From: Petunia secreta
Taxonomy: Eukaryota; Streptophyta; Magnoliopsida; Solanales; Solanaceae
Reading direction: 5' to 3'
NCBI GenBank assembly: GCA_029990175.1
Contig: JARKIP010000042.1
Span: forward strand, 372,001-436,000
Length of the DNA stretch: 64,000 nt
Positions within the stretch are counted from its first letter, which is position 1; each line of letters begins with the position of its first letter. Shown here in pieces: positions 1 through 11,879 of this stretch. The notes below the pieces were generated by a model that saw nothing but the letters and a program-made list of their open reading frames with translations, searched no databases and was not told where the DNA came from. The translations under genes and the position numbers were made by a program.

Positions 1-2490
1 TTGAAACCTGCACCTGCCTTAATCATCCTAACTACACCCTTGGGTGCTTATATACAAACCATGACTAGTCCTAACGAATACATAAACAATACTTTATAAT
101 AATGGACATAGGTTAAGCAAAATAAAGAGAAGAGCGGGGCCTTGTCCCTCAAGCTTTCTTAAACCAAACATAGGCTCTCTTTTGAACTTCTTAGTTCACT
201 GAATCCCAACCTCAAGTACCTGTAGTGATCTACTAGTGATCACTTATCAGAGATTCATGCAATCATACAATCAATACTTAATAGAGACTAACCATGGTAG
301 AAGTTTGTAATAGCAAATAAAGAAGGTGCAGGATGCTGTGGTAGCAGGAAAATAACTAAACTTTGCCTTGGCTTGATGAAGTAGCAAACCCCAGTACAAC
401 AAAACTAAAGAGGGCTGTTAGCAACACACCAGAACAGTAGGCAAGCCCTTTTTATATTTTCAGGGTATAGAGTGCAGAGAGGATGTTTGAAAGACGTCTC
501 AGAGGTTCTGCTGTGTATTCAGCCTATGTGTAGAGGAGAAGAAGGGGGTCTGAATATTTTCAGCTTGTAAAGGTGTGTGCTTTCAGATGTAGTCAAGGGA
601 CCTGTAGTCTGTCTAAGTGGATGTTGTCTGCTAGTCAGTGCTTCCAGAGATGCAGAGAAAGAGAAGGGAGAAAGAATCAGTGGTGAGGGTGTATCCAGGT
701 CTGTCCTTAAGTGAAGGGAAAGTGTCAGCTTATATAGGTCTAGGGATAGGATGTTTTGAATTTCAAATTCTCAATAAGAAAGGAAATGAAATCAGTCAAA
801 TGTCAGATCATTAAGCTATCAATCTATGCCAAATCAAAGGGATTCTACAGCATATGAAACTTCCAAGAATAGTTCCCCCATTTGAATTTCAAAGCAAATC
901 AGGATGCCTATATACATGGTAATCTGTTAACTAAACTAAAGGAACATGCAGCTATTCAAAACTGAAATTACATATATACAGAAAGCAATCTAAATTTAAG
1001 GGGATTAAAGTGAATCTCTCTCCCTTATACTTTCATAAATCAGGTAAAAATACATGTATGCAGCGAGTACAACTATTTTCTTCTATTTGCACAATATCAA
1101 TGCCAAACTGAAACAAAATCTTTCAACATCAAATTCGCTAAACGGACAGATGCTTTAGGATTTGACTTAAACTAAAATGGCTTCTACCAATTCAAACACA
1201 TAACTAAAACTGGATCAACTTCAACCAACCAATATAATTTAAAACCATTTCAATTCTCATCTTTAATTAATTTTAACAACTTGAGCATATAATAACGGAA
1301 CAAAGATAGGCATGTGATACACAATTTCTGTATAAGACACGAAAGTGAAACAGAAATAGAAAAAAGAAGAAGAAGGTACCCATTTCAGCGTCGGGTCGGG
1401 TCAAGACTGACCCGATTTGTTTATGTTTGATTCTTAACATTTTGAGTTCAAATCATTGATAACTTGCCTTGTGTGTGTAGAATCCGTTTCAATCTCAGTT
1501 TGTAGGTGCCGGATTTGAAGGGATTCGTACCCGATCCCTTGTTCCTATTTCAGATTCACAAGGCAAAGGAAAGAGAGATTTGTCCCGTGTAGTCGGAGAT
1601 AGGACGAGGGAGAAGGTCACTGTATTGATGGCGGAGGAGACGACGGGGGACTGGTGGTGGAACCTGGACGAAAATTGGGGAAAGGGGAGAGAGGAGATGA
1701 AAGCGACGGCTGATTTAGTTTAGGAAGAGAGTGAGAGTGATTTTTGGGTTAGGAGTGTGAGGGTGTGTATGTATAGATAAAAGGAAGGCTTCAATCTGAG
1801 CCGTTGGATGGGGAACGTGGAGGACCAGAATCGTGCCACGTCAGCGCTTATATGTATATGTATAATATAGTGGCTGATGTGTATGAAGGATAAGGATGCC
1901 TTGGGGGGATCGTACCAGGTGCTGGAGTGAGTTGTACGCGTGCTTTGGAGAGTAGTACTATGCTTATGATGAGTTGTACGTAGGCTAGGAGTGTATATAA
2001 GTTAGGTGTAAGCTTAAGTGTCGTACACGCGGGTAAAATGTGATGACGAGGACTAGATGTAATAGGAATGAATTTGTAAAATAGCAAAATGGCTAGTATT
2101 TAATTAAAATATTTATAAATATAAATAATTAATATAAAAATAAAAAATTTTGTAAATAATTTTAAATAAATATATTTAAACACAAATATATATAAGTGAC
2201 CACAAATAATACTAATTGGATATAAATAGCCACAAATAATTATTAAACGATATCGTGATGCGTTAAATTACACAAATAGCACACGTATTTTAGAAAATAG
2301 CCTAAATGAGTGCAATTACGTAATTATAATCACAATTAAATTAATATTATATAAATAGAGGATTAATAATAATATTACTCACGTAAATGCATGTTGTCTA
2401 ATGCAGTTTTATTTGGAAAATTACTATTATCGATTTTCATTAAATATAGCCAAATTGCGAACAACGGAGGAACACAATTGGGTGTCAACA
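1..2490 (-). repeat. Candidate LTR of a retroelement running off the left edge
   Basis: No convincing protein gene is seen here. Read on the minus strand, the stretch starts at 2490 with TGTTGACACCC, a typical LTR 5' end. It interrupts the gypsy-derived reading frame to its right: the stop of that frame at 2485-2487 lies inside the new sequence. Going left there is an AT-rich U3-like part (2090-2400), then a more GC-rich leader-like part (about 1380-1880), and another TATA-like motif (CCTATATAAG, near 730-741, minus strand). No PBS, second LTR or target duplication lies in the window, so the extent and family are unknown. The assignment as an LTR is inference from the terminal sequence and the disruption at 2490. 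Confidence 0.4.
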
Positions 2491-3288
2491 ATCAACATAT
2501 GGGTTGGAGTAAATAAAATAGTTCATTTGACAACTAACATCAAATACTCCATTCTCCTTCTTGGAAGCACTCTTGCACACACCAAGAGGTACCGGGGTGG
2601 AATAAACAAAATAGTTCATTTGACAACTAATATCAAATACTCCATTCTCCTTCTTGGAAGCACTCTTACACACACCAAGAGGTACTTCCTCACCTAAATG
2701 TTCACCTCCAAGACAATCTCCCTTACTAGATAAACTCCCAAGGTAGGTCCTCATAATAGCTTCTTCATCATTATAGCCTACACAATCAAGATTGGGACTA
2801 CTAGAAGATGGACCATCACAATCAAGACCAAAGTCTGTCACAACACTTGGGATTTCAAACAGTGGATTATCTATATAGTTAAGCTTTCCAATCCATGGAG
2901 GTTCAAATTCACACTCTACTCTAGTTTGACACAAATCACCATCACTATTGAAGATGTCTTTATACAACGGATTAGTATAGACACACTTCTCGAATTCATT
3001 ACCCAACAAAAGTGAAGTATCCAAACTAGAGACAACATCCACACTTGAGGAGTCATGAAATACAATTATATACATCTCCTTCACTAGAGACTCCTCAAGG
3101 ACATGATCACCCTTACTACGATACATAAGATCACCATTATCAAGCAAACCATCAAGGGGAAGAATAGGATATTCATTCAACTCGTCTTCCCCGATATCAA
3201 ATTTTGGTGGTGTGTCATAATAAAGTTCAGAAGCAAGGTCAACTTCAAGATCTTTACTAAAGAGAGGCTCATTGAATACCGGGCTCAC
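2485..3288 (-). pseudogene. 3'-truncated frame of unknown function in the gypsy derivative
   Basis: A 267-codon open frame, acidic and serine-rich, with no recognised domain. Near its C-terminus a 31-residue segment starting VPLGVCKSASKKENGVFD occurs twice in tandem, matching a 93-bp DNA duplication. The frame ends at a stop (2485-2487) just past the 2490 junction with the left-edge element, so the natural C-terminus is lost. It probably belongs to the same non-autonomous element as the gag-like frame upstream. No function is proposed. Confidence 0.4.
2500..2686. repeat. Tandem duplication, 93-bp period, two copies
   Basis: The segment containing GTTCATTTGACAACTA occurs at 2521 and again at 2614. 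The copies differ at only a few positions. The period is exactly 31 codons, so the reading frame is kept through the duplication. Confidence 0.9.
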
Positions 3289-3382
3289 ATCATGATGTAG
3301 CTTATCAATCCTCTAAACTAGTGGTTCACATTCACACACAAGTTGACCAACCGACTCTACACTAGCTGCAAACACATTGTAA

Positions 3383-3983
3383 TCATACCTCAATAGAAGA
3401 AGAACTAACACATACCTTTGAGTGGCCATCTTGCTCAGTCAATGCACTTGAAGTGTCATGAATAGTCCCTTTACCTTGAAGCTCATATTGAAGATCTTCT
3501 TCACCTTGCCCATCCACTTTGGAACATGATTGAGGCACCATCAGTTTGCCTCCAAGAATACCTACACAAGTACTCACACAAGTAGAAGAGGAAGAAGAAG
3601 ATAAAAAGTAAGTGTTAGAATAAGGGGTATCCTCACTCTCAAAAAATTCCTTTTCCCTCTCTCTTCTCCCTCATTTTCTTTTCAAGGTCGTGTGTAGATT
3701 CGGGTGGTGACATCCCACTCACATCACTCAACACATACTCTCCTTTTTCCACTCTAGGAATGTCACTGGTCACTCCCTTACTTCTCTCAATCTTTTGCCT
3801 CTCATATTCGGGCGAGTTGGGACAAGGCCCAAGAATACTCATAGCCGGAGTAGGTAGACTCTTTACATCAACCCGAAACCTAGGACTTAGAGAATAATCA
3901 CTTGATGTCTCCTTCTTCTTTGTTGGTGAACGACTTTGCTTTGAAGCTTGTGGTTTCAGGTTCACCTTGTTGACACTTGTCAA
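3383..3983 (-). pseudogene. Decayed continuation of the gypsy-derived coding region
   Basis: Two short open stretches (3639-3983 and 3383-3577), in changing frames, lie between the retropepsin-like block and the last frame of the element. They are hydrophilic and rich in Ser, Lys and Glu, and match no family I recognise. They are best read as the broken middle part of one coding region. Confidence 0.35.
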
Positions 3984-5327
3984 CCCTTGTCAACCTTTTA
4001 CTTGCACTTCTCCCACCATTTCTTGTGATTGTAGGACTTCTTGATTGCTCCTTTTCAACCATGGAATGAAGTTCTTGCTTCTTGCTCTTTTGAATAGCCA
4101 AATAATGTGCACTAGCAAGCAACTTGTCTCTTGCCCGATAAGGTGTAATATGATAGTCCTTTTGACCCACCTTCACGAAATACGCATCATTCATAACATT
4201 ATATCGCACATTCTTGTATTGCAACCATGACTCACCTAGCCATATATCACTATACCGCATGGGATACACATCACACCAAACATAACCCTTATAATTCTTA
4301 TGAGATATGAGCACCCCGAGCTTCCTATATACTCATAAGGATGTTCTAGCTCATGGCATAGTATCCTTAGCCTATCAACCAAAGAGGTGCTAATGTAATT
4401 GGCATCGGTCTCCCCAATTTTGAGCAAGTTTCTCTCATATCTATTTACCTTAACAATGAACCTACGTCGACCCAAGTATTCTAGATATACATCCATGCAA
4501 GGACTTGAATGCTTACGATTATCAATACCATCAACTTGGGTCTTCCTTATCCCTCCTCTAGTGGCAACACCACTAGTATAACTTTCATTTCCCATCACCC
4601 TTCCAACATTAGATATGTTGTTGAAAGTCGAGGAAGGAGTCTCACCGTGGAACCCAAAAGAATTTCTCCAAGGGGTAGGAGTGTGGTAGAAACTCTCTCC
4701 CCTAGCCTTGGTTCCATAGCCAATAGCACCACTCCTACTACAACTACCCATATCCCTCAAGGCATTGATAGAACAATACAAGCCTTTTGTAGCAAGAGCA
4801 ACACCACGTCTCAAATCACCCTTCACATGGGAATTAGGAGCATTGAGCCTTTTAGCACAAGTGGAAGATGTAAACCTTCCCTTTCCCATGGAATAACCAC
4901 CACCTTCTCTCAAACTAATGGAAGGACCTATACTACTCCCTTGTGTATTTGGAGCAACAAAAAGAGAAGAAGATGTACATGAATAATCTCTATAACATTC
5001 TTCATCAACAATCCTTGTGTCACTATTCTCATATTCAAATTCATCACAAGAAGAGTAAGTAGGAACATCAAACCTTGAAGCGTCACCACCTTCGTATTCT
5101 TGACTAGAAGCATAAGGATCCACACATTCATCTTCATGGGCTTCACAGTCTTCATCTACCTCTTGATCATCATAGTGAACCACTTCATCACCATAGGAGC
5201 CATGACTTCCCGAGTCATCATAGTAATACCCATCATCATCAACATAGGAACCATAGTCTCTACCATCATCATAGCAACTCACATCATCCCCACATGAGTC
5301 GTAACCTCCACAATCATCATCTGACAT
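3898..5327 (-). pseudogene. Gag-like acidic protein with degenerate retropepsin domain, frameshifted
   Basis: The frame starts at 5327 (MSDDDCGGYDS) and runs 363 codons to 4236; its continuation is in another frame (4314-3898). The first 130 residues are very rich in Asp, Glu, Tyr and Gly. Around residue 290 a region with NYISTSLVDRL resembles the strand after the catalytic Asp of gypsy retropepsins. In the second frame CDVYPM..DIWLGESWLQYKN matches the C-terminal DILLGRPW-type block of the same family. The catalytic D-T/S-G triplet is not seen; the local sequence is GETDANYIS. A one-base shift near 4310 separates the two halves. It is probably a gag-protease remnant of a non-autonomous gypsy family; whether the protease was ever active is open. 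Confidence 0.6.
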
Positions 5328-6276
5328 AATTGCAACAATAAGAGAAAGAACCTCACAAATTCACTCCCTCACGTGTATCGCTCAATATATGAACACTCAA
5401 GGGCAAGGCCTTAATCTCTTAGAAACCATGGTGATCACAACTAGTATGTCCAAGTATTGGTTTGGAATGAAGTTAATAGGACTCTATGGATGGAGAGCTA
5501 TTTTAAGTGCGCACTTGAGGCCAAAGAAAGTTCTACGACTCTTATTTAAATTCTAATCTCCTCTACGCACGAATGTCCTAATACGCTCAAGAGTTAGTGT
5601 CAATGGAGTAGGACAATTACCCAAGAAACACTAACCAAGAAGCCCGGAGGCAAAGAAAAATGAAAACCTAGGCAAAAGAACTACCCGGGCAACCTCACAA
5701 AACCAGGCGCCCTGCTTCTATAAAAGGGGCGGTCCGCCCAAATAAAATCTGGAGAGGCTGCACAAAAGAGGCGGTCAGACTCTCAGAGTAGGTGGTCCGC
5801 CTATTGCATGTTCCTGCAGCTTCGCAAAACGTATTTTTGGTCCGTTTTGCTAAAAATTTCCGACGTTTTCAAGATGTTTTTGCAATATATAGGTAACCAA
5901 AGGTGTTTTGAATGATTCTAACAATCCCCAATAGGTTTTAATCCCAAACAGATGACAACAACAAGTCGATTTTAATTTTGAAGCAAGGGTTTCTAGGGTT
6001 TTGAAAATTTTGGAATTTTGAATCTCCAAATTTCGAATCACAACACCAATTCACGAATTTTTGGTACCAAAAGAATGGGAATACGATATAGAACAATCCT
6101 CAATACTTTTCAATGAACGGGAAATCCAATTCAACAAGTTCTATGCATTTTTGGTAGTTTTCAACTTTTTCAATTTTTTTCTTCTTTTTCTAAATAAGAA
6201 CCACAAGAACAAACAACCAACAATAACAAAGATAAAATGGAACAGTAGAGGGTTTGTAGAAACAAAACCTATTCGT
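5328..6276 (-). other. Untranslated leader of the gag-only element
   Basis: About 950 bp lie between PBS and first frame without a credible gene. At 5700-5815 there are GC-rich palindromes (GGCGGTCCGCC and variants) like those in the LTR, set in otherwise AT-rich sequence. The frames on either strand here are short and show no recognisable domain. Confidence 0.5.
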
Positions 6277-6288
6277 GCTCTGATACCA
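6277..6288 (-). other. Primer-binding site, tRNA-iMet type
   Basis: On the minus strand the sequence reads TGGTATCAGAGC, the usual plant initiator-methionine tRNA complement, two bases inside the LTR edge. It sets the element orientation to minus and shows that the LTR at its right is the 5' one. Confidence 0.8.
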
Positions 6289-6290
6289 AT

Positions 6291-7073
6291 TGATACGGGG
6301 TACAATAGGGGAAGCAAATAAAATGGACGCGGCAGCAAGTAAAACACGATAACAAGAAAGTCAAGAGTAGGAAGAACAAAAATAGGATAAAGAATGGATA
6401 AAACGATTGAAATCATGAATTGATTATCCAAAGGGGGAAGTGAAACTCGAACCTTACAAGGATTTCATACTAGGATGAAATCCACATGATTCCAAGTCAA
6501 GAGATAAATGAAACTTCAAGCTTCAAACACGAGAGGCCAAGCTACTTCTATGTTCTATTCTTCAATGTCAAACTCTAACTCATGAAATGAAATGACTAAG
6601 TGTGGTATTTATAGGTTTCCCACACTTCTAAATTAAATAAGTAAAAGGCCCTCAAGTTGGGTTAATACATAAAAGGCCACTTAGGGCTAGAATAGAAAAT
6701 ACACTCTAAACTAGTAGGATTCCCGTCTTGAAGTAGGCGCCCCGCCTGGAATAGTAGGCGCCCCGCCTAAATAGTAAGCGCCACAACTAGGCACCCCACC
6801 TCTGAGTGAAATGAGCACCCTTCAGAAAGAGGCGGCCCGCCTCTGTAAAGGGGTGGTCCTCCCACTCCAAAGTCCAGAGAGTTGGACATCAAGGAGGCGG
6901 TCCGCCTGGTGCAATGGGCAGTCCGCCCAAAGCTGCGGCTTCACATGCGCTCAAGTGCATGGTCTTTTAATCATCTCCGAGGCCTCCATCTTCAAGGCTC
7001 TTCCCTTTGCACTCTTTTGCACCCTTCAAGCTTGGCTCTTGATTGTCGCTTTAGCTCAATTTGCCCCGCATCA
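6291..7073 (-). repeat. 5' LTR of the gag-only gypsy element
   Basis: The LTR begins TGATACGGGG and ends CCCCGCATCA on the plus strand, a near-perfect terminal inverted pair with TG..CA ends. The inner end lies two bases from the PBS. A TATA-type motif (TATAAATACC on the minus strand, 6604-6615) marks the probable promoter. The stretch 6735-6935 is rich in palindromes of the GGCGGNCCGCC type. The expected 5-bp duplication next to it would be TACAG (7074-7078), but the other side is lost. No second copy lies in the window. Confidence 0.75.
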
Positions 7074-7478
7074 TACAGTGACAAGAAATTAATCGTTGAC
7101 CTAAAAGAGCGGACATGTTGTTGTGGAAGATTTCAAATGGAAGAATTGTCGTGTATGCATGCTTTGGCTATTCTAAAGAAGAAAGGCCTTGAGGAAGAAG
7201 ACTATACCTGTATCTACTACACATCAAAATCCCTGGTAAAGACTTACGAGGTCCCTTTTAATCCGATACCGGATGAAAGTAGATGGGAAATTCAATCTTT
7301 TGTTCTAGAAATTGAACTACTACCACCAGTTGCTAGACGGCCAGCAGGAAGGCTAAAAACAACTAGATACAAACAGCAATGGGAAGTACATGCAAAAAGG
7401 ACAAAGATTACATGTACAAATTATGGGCGTGAAGGACACAATAGGAAGACTTGCACACATCCTCCGAAGGACAAATAA
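7074..7478 (+). pseudogene. MULE (MuDR-type) transposase, C-terminal fragment
   Basis: The frame resumes directly after the gypsy LTR and runs to a TAA at 7476-7478. It starts with a SWIM zinc finger (VDLKERTCCCGRFQ then SCMHA, the CxC..CxH pattern). It ends with a CCHC knuckle, CTNYGREGHNRKTC, followed by a basic tail. This order is the usual end of plant MuDR/MULE transposases, which cut and paste the element. The DDE catalytic core and N-terminus are missing because of the gypsy insertion at 7073/7074. The remaining 134 codons are open, so this part decayed little after the split. Convergent with the Ulp1-like gene. Confidence 0.8.
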
Positions 7479-8091
7479 AAGAAATTCTTAGAATTCTTCT
7501 ACACATTGGGATTTCCTTTATTTTTCTCATAAAAATAGGCATTTTTAATATTGATGACGATGCATTAAACTGTTTTTCTTATATTTCAATATTATGTCCA
7601 CCGTTTCTGTAGCTGCTATGTATCTACTGTTGAAGGACTATATTTTCATGTGCGTATCTGCTACATATTTCCAAATCAACTTAACATCCATAGTTCTGTA
7701 TCAAACTGTTTCATAACTGCATCTAATTGTTTCATAACTTAACATCCATAGTTCTGTATCAATCTGTCTGGTTAAATCTCTTTCAGCTTCATAAGTGCTT
7801 CCTGATTGTATCAAAAGACTTTTTACTGTTTCTTTATCAATTTAGCTGCCTGTATCAGACTGTTTCATGATTTTAACAAACTGTTTCACACTTGAAAAAG
7901 AAACAAGACAAAACACAGTTATTATAAGCTAGACATTCTGAAACTTTCAATACGCAAAAACTAACCATAACAAACAACATCCGGAATCAGAACATAAAAC
8001 ATTCAACATTCATATACAAACAAGATAAAAACATTAAACCATGTTCAAAACACCCGGTCCTAGAAATATAAATACTGAAACATCCACAGGA
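7479..8091. other. Gap between convergent MULE genes
   Basis: No gene. The stretch holds the two 3' ends. It has a local duplication of about 58 bp (TTAACATCCATAGTTCTGTA at about 7680 and 7738) and many TGTTTCA and TGTATCA words. Confidence 0.5.
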
Positions 8092-9010
8092 TCAAATGAA
8101 ACACAACCCCCAATTCTTGGGAACTTGTAACCGACGCTTTATAGCGCCCTTTTTCTTAGCAAGCCGGTCTGGATTTTCACATGCACAAACTGCATCTAAA
8201 TCAATCTTCCTTTTCCCATAGTCTCAAAGCAACATTGCAAGACGCGCACGGTAAAGACCAATATCAAAGTCAGCAACGATTATGATATTAGCAGAAGCAA
8301 TAAAATACTCTATATACGTCATAATAAACTCTCCACAATCCCTAAAACAGTGACAAAACAGATGACAATACATATAGTTAGTAATTACGTAACAAATCTT
8401 ATTGACATAATCTATATTAATAAAGGGAAAAAAGCATACAGGGAACCACAACTCTGTTGGGGAAGTCCTTGAACCAAGAAAAAGCCATATGGATCATCAA
8501 GATTTGCATCGACATATGCTTCGCTTGTAAGAATATCAATATCAGGCCTCGACTAGTAAAAATCAGTCAGTGAAAATTACTGAGGCAACAATGCAACAAT
8601 TTTTTCAACAACTGCAACAAAAGCTTCATTGTGATGAGCACTAAAACCAGTACTCATTGAATCATAAATCGTAATGAACCTATCCTTGAAGGACTCCACA
8701 CCCAAAATCCAATGACATAAATTTTTGATATTGATGGGTAGCAGAACATAATCAACCTCCGTCCAAGGCACATTTGCAGGAATCTTGCATCCTTGAATGT
8801 AACTAGCAACAGAATCTACATCAGACAGCACGGTAACATTATTACTACTATTCACATATTTGTCATACATGATCTCGACATTGTTTTTAAACTAACAGTC
8901 AGTGGTAGTAAAGCCTAAGAGTTCCTTGGATCGATACTTGCCTTGCTTACACAAGTAGTAGAATACAATATCCATATGTTGAAAATTTGAAAAAGGATAC
9001 AGTTCAATCT
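8092..9010 (-). pseudogene. Ulp1-like cysteine protease (C48) domain with four in-frame stops
   Basis: Translated on the minus strand this is the catalytic part of an Ulp1-type SUMO/ubiquitin-like protease. WTEVDYVLLPINIKN is followed by CHWILGV with the catalytic His, then ITIYDSM with the catalytic Asp. After an apparent intron comes DCGEFIMTYIEYF with the catalytic Cys. A C-terminal piece ends at a TGA at 8092-8094. The frame is broken by TAG 8892-8894, TAA 8577-8579, TAG 8553-8555 and TGA 8224-8226 (where the family usually has Trp before DYG). An intron of about 110 bp probably ends just before the DCGEF block (about 8340). In Kaonashi MULEs such genes are passengers of unknown role. Confidence 0.75.
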
Positions 9011-9560
9011 ACTGGATAAACCAATACAGATACAGAGATGAAGAGAAAAAGATACAGTTCATCGCCTACACAGTGGATGCAATAATACAGATACAAGGCA
9101 CACACACTTAAAAGAAATAAAAAAGATACAATACAGATACACACACAAAAAAACATACAAAAAGAAACAAGAAAATACAATACAACCACTAGGCATACAA
9201 ACACAGTTAAATGAAACATAAAAACACACACACACACTAAAAAGAAACGCAAAGATACAGTAAAGATACAAGACATAAGCACACATTAAAAAGAATTACG
9301 AAAGATACAATACAGATAACAGAGACACACAAACACACACTTAAAAATAAGATACAGTTTCTTACTGTATCATTCAAAGTATGACCACCATACAACAGAC
9401 TGTAAAACTACATCCGATCGTCACTGTTTCAACTCCAAAGTTAAACCCATCCACAAGTATGTTGTCGTCTCTGGAGTAGACACAAATCCTAACAATATAA
9501 AGTAAAAGAAACATGAATCATAAGAGTATCCAAAAAATAAACGGTACTAGTAAACAAGCA
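9011..9560 (-). other. Intron-like low-complexity stretch of the Ulp1-like gene
   Basis: The plus strand is very rich in A and C, with repeated GATACA, ACACAC and AAAGAA words. The Cys-rich frames this creates on the minus strand are composition artefacts. It separates the C48 exon from the next exon at 9561-9812. Confidence 0.5.
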
Positions 9561-11760
9561 TTAATAAGTCTCATACCTTCCTTTTTTAGGTTTAGTTAGA
9601 CCATCAACAAATGCTAGAAACCTATTTGCTAAATCTTCATCAACATTCTTAGTTACACCAATACTAAAGGGATGGCTTTGCAACATCAAAGGTTTTGGCG
9701 ATACATAACTGCTACTTGTACTAGAATGAAACTCATGCACAAAAGGCGACACATCATATCTACCAGGACCCCGCACTCTTACCAATGCCTGTGAAGGTGT
9801 AGTTGTATCCACACGTGGGCTTGCCTGCTAGTTCTTAGGGTCACTATCAACCAACGCAACATCGGACAGCTCACCAAACTCATCAACATCATCGGCACCA
9901 ACAAGCTCCTCAGTGCCATGCTCTAATAGCTCTTTACCACCGGCATCAACAGGCTCCTCAGTGCCATGCTCTACAGGCTCTTCACCAACAGTGTTAGTTG
10001 TGCCAATAGGCTTTTTTACATTGTGAATAGTAGCAGCAATAGTACGGTCAATCACCGCAAACTCGTCCTAAGTCCAATTTGCAAAGGGATCATCATCAAA
10101 AGAAAGGGGGTTTAATAGAACCAGCCACAAGATACTTGATATATGAGAAGGTCCAGGAGTATCTTTGTTATAAACTCCAGCAACATCAACTGAGTACCCT
10201 CAAATAAATTGATACAAAAAATCATGTAGAAATAAAACATGAATAAACAAAAACTCCTATAAACGCTAGAGATACAAAAAAATAAACTATCATGAAATAC
10301 TATGCAGGACATGATACAATTTGGAAACGTGAATGATACAACAAGTTTAGAAAAAAGGGAAATGCGCACCTCATCAGGTTTAGGAGTCTTCAAAAAGTCT
10401 TGACTGAAATTCAAACCTAGGTCAAAATTTGGGAATTGCAACATAAAACCTGCAAATGAAGGGGTGATAGGAAGCTTAGCTTCAACCGCTGCAAGCACTG
10501 GGACAGGTTTGCCAATGTCAGCTATTGCTACATTAGTGACTCCACCACTAACAGATCCATCAACTTTAGAGGCCACAGCAGCCTCAGTTTTAACTGTATC
10601 AGACGGCACACAAACAGGTTTCCCGCTGCGATCCGCTACATCGCTCACTCTACCAATAGCAAATGGCTATAAAAGAAACCAAAAAAAAAAATAAAACTCA
10701 TAAAAAAAGAAGAAACTGTAGTTGTGTACAGTTTTATTAGGTTATTGAATTTTTTTCTATTTGAATCTATCTGTATTTATTTGTATCTATCTGTATCTAT
10801 ATGTATCAAGATAAGTCAATCAAACTACATACTGTAATATTGGCCTTATCAACATTAAAATTGTCTATATCACCATACTCGTCTGTTTTGAAATTCTTTG
10901 TAGCACCAAAATGGTCTGAATTGAGCTTCTCTGTATCAACATTAGCTGCTAGTGACTTTGGTGAATCTCGATCATGCAATGCGCCGCTTTGAGTACCCTA
11001 TTTCCCCAAAAAAAAAAAAAACAAAAAAATAATTCAAACCAACATTACATGCAGAAAATAATATCAAACATCATAAATATACATAATACCTATCCCTGCG
11101 CAAGTAGCTTAATTTGATCAACAACTTTCATAAGCTCCTCACAAGAGAATAGCTTAACATCCTTAAACTGATCATCAACCTTCAAAAGAAACAAAGACAA
11201 AACAGTATCACAATGTTTCAAACTGTTTCAACTACTTCAAAAAATATAAAAACAATAGAATAAAAATACGATGCTTACATGAAGCTTGAATAAGTCCAGG
11301 TTAGTAGTGAGCTGAACAAAAAACAAAAATACCAAAGCACACTTAACTTTAAAATCAAAGGTAAAAAAAATATTAGAATGTGTCAAAAAAATATCACAAT
11401 GTTTTTAACTGTTTCAACTGCTTCAAAAAACTAAACATACCTTGTCAACTAAACTAATCAACTTTTTAATCTTAGCGCCATAATCAACCACCTGTGCCGG
11501 TTTCGAAAAACTTGACTGTGTTTGCTTTCCAGCATCTTCAGAAGGTTTGGGTACAAAAGCAGCAGGAGAGGAGAGACCCGGCTCTATATGGCGGACAACA
11601 ATATCCTTCTCAGCAAGATCATGCGCATCATTCGCTGTAGGTACGTCTGTATCAACCACCAACTCCAAACTGGCCAACTCAGCAACTATCAGCCGGATAG
11701 ATCTAAAAACCGGCTATACCATACATAACAGTAGACCAATCAATTTAAAAGCATAAAAAT
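9561..11760 (-). pseudogene. Central linker exons of the Ulp1-like gene
   Basis: Several open stretches on the minus strand (9561-9812, 9828-10055, 10360-10648, 11423-11677) encode hydrophilic, low-complexity protein rich in Val, Asp, Glu and Pro. They include repeats such as EEPVEHGTEEPVDAG and KELLEHGTEELVGAD. They lie between the DUF1985 region and the protease domain, where Kaonashi Ulp1-like proteins have a variable linker. AT-rich intron-like gaps with poly-A tracts separate them. Exon borders cannot be fixed by eye, and stops may fall between them. Confidence 0.45.
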
Positions 11761-11879
11761 GACATGGATACATAATGAAACATATATATAAAGAATGAAA
11801 CTATACCTTAGTGCCTCGGTCGCCTAAAATGTTACAAACTGTCTTATACTTTGAAAGATTAATCGTCACTTTCCAGTTC

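Larger units (their letters stand above)
2491..7073 (-). mobile_element. Gag/protease-only Ty3/gypsy-type element, 3' end lost
   Basis: This is a minus-strand LTR element. At the right end are a 783-bp 5' LTR (6291-7073) and an initiator-Met-type PBS. To the left follow a leader of about 950 bp, an acidic gag-like frame, a retropepsin-like domain and a further frame of unknown function. No reverse transcriptase, RNase H or integrase is present, so it would depend on another element. The 3' LTR is missing because the left-edge element begins at 2490. The element sits inside a MULE transposase reading frame, which resumes at 7074, so it is younger than the MULE. Several frameshifts show that it is now inactive. 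Confidence 0.7.

Noticed and set aside
1848..2087. Minus-strand frame of 79 codons as a host gene
   Set aside because: No domain or start context; it lies in the presumed U3 region of an LTR-like sequence.
6811..7092. Plus-strand frame of 93 codons over the gypsy LTR
   Set aside because: It lies in the LTR, crosses its end into the MULE in a different frame from the transposase, and has no domain.
9004..9286. Two Cys-rich, hydrophobic frames on the minus strand (possible small secreted or membrane proteins)
   Set aside because: They come from A/C-rich low-complexity DNA between exons of the Ulp1-like gene, and two frames show the same pattern.
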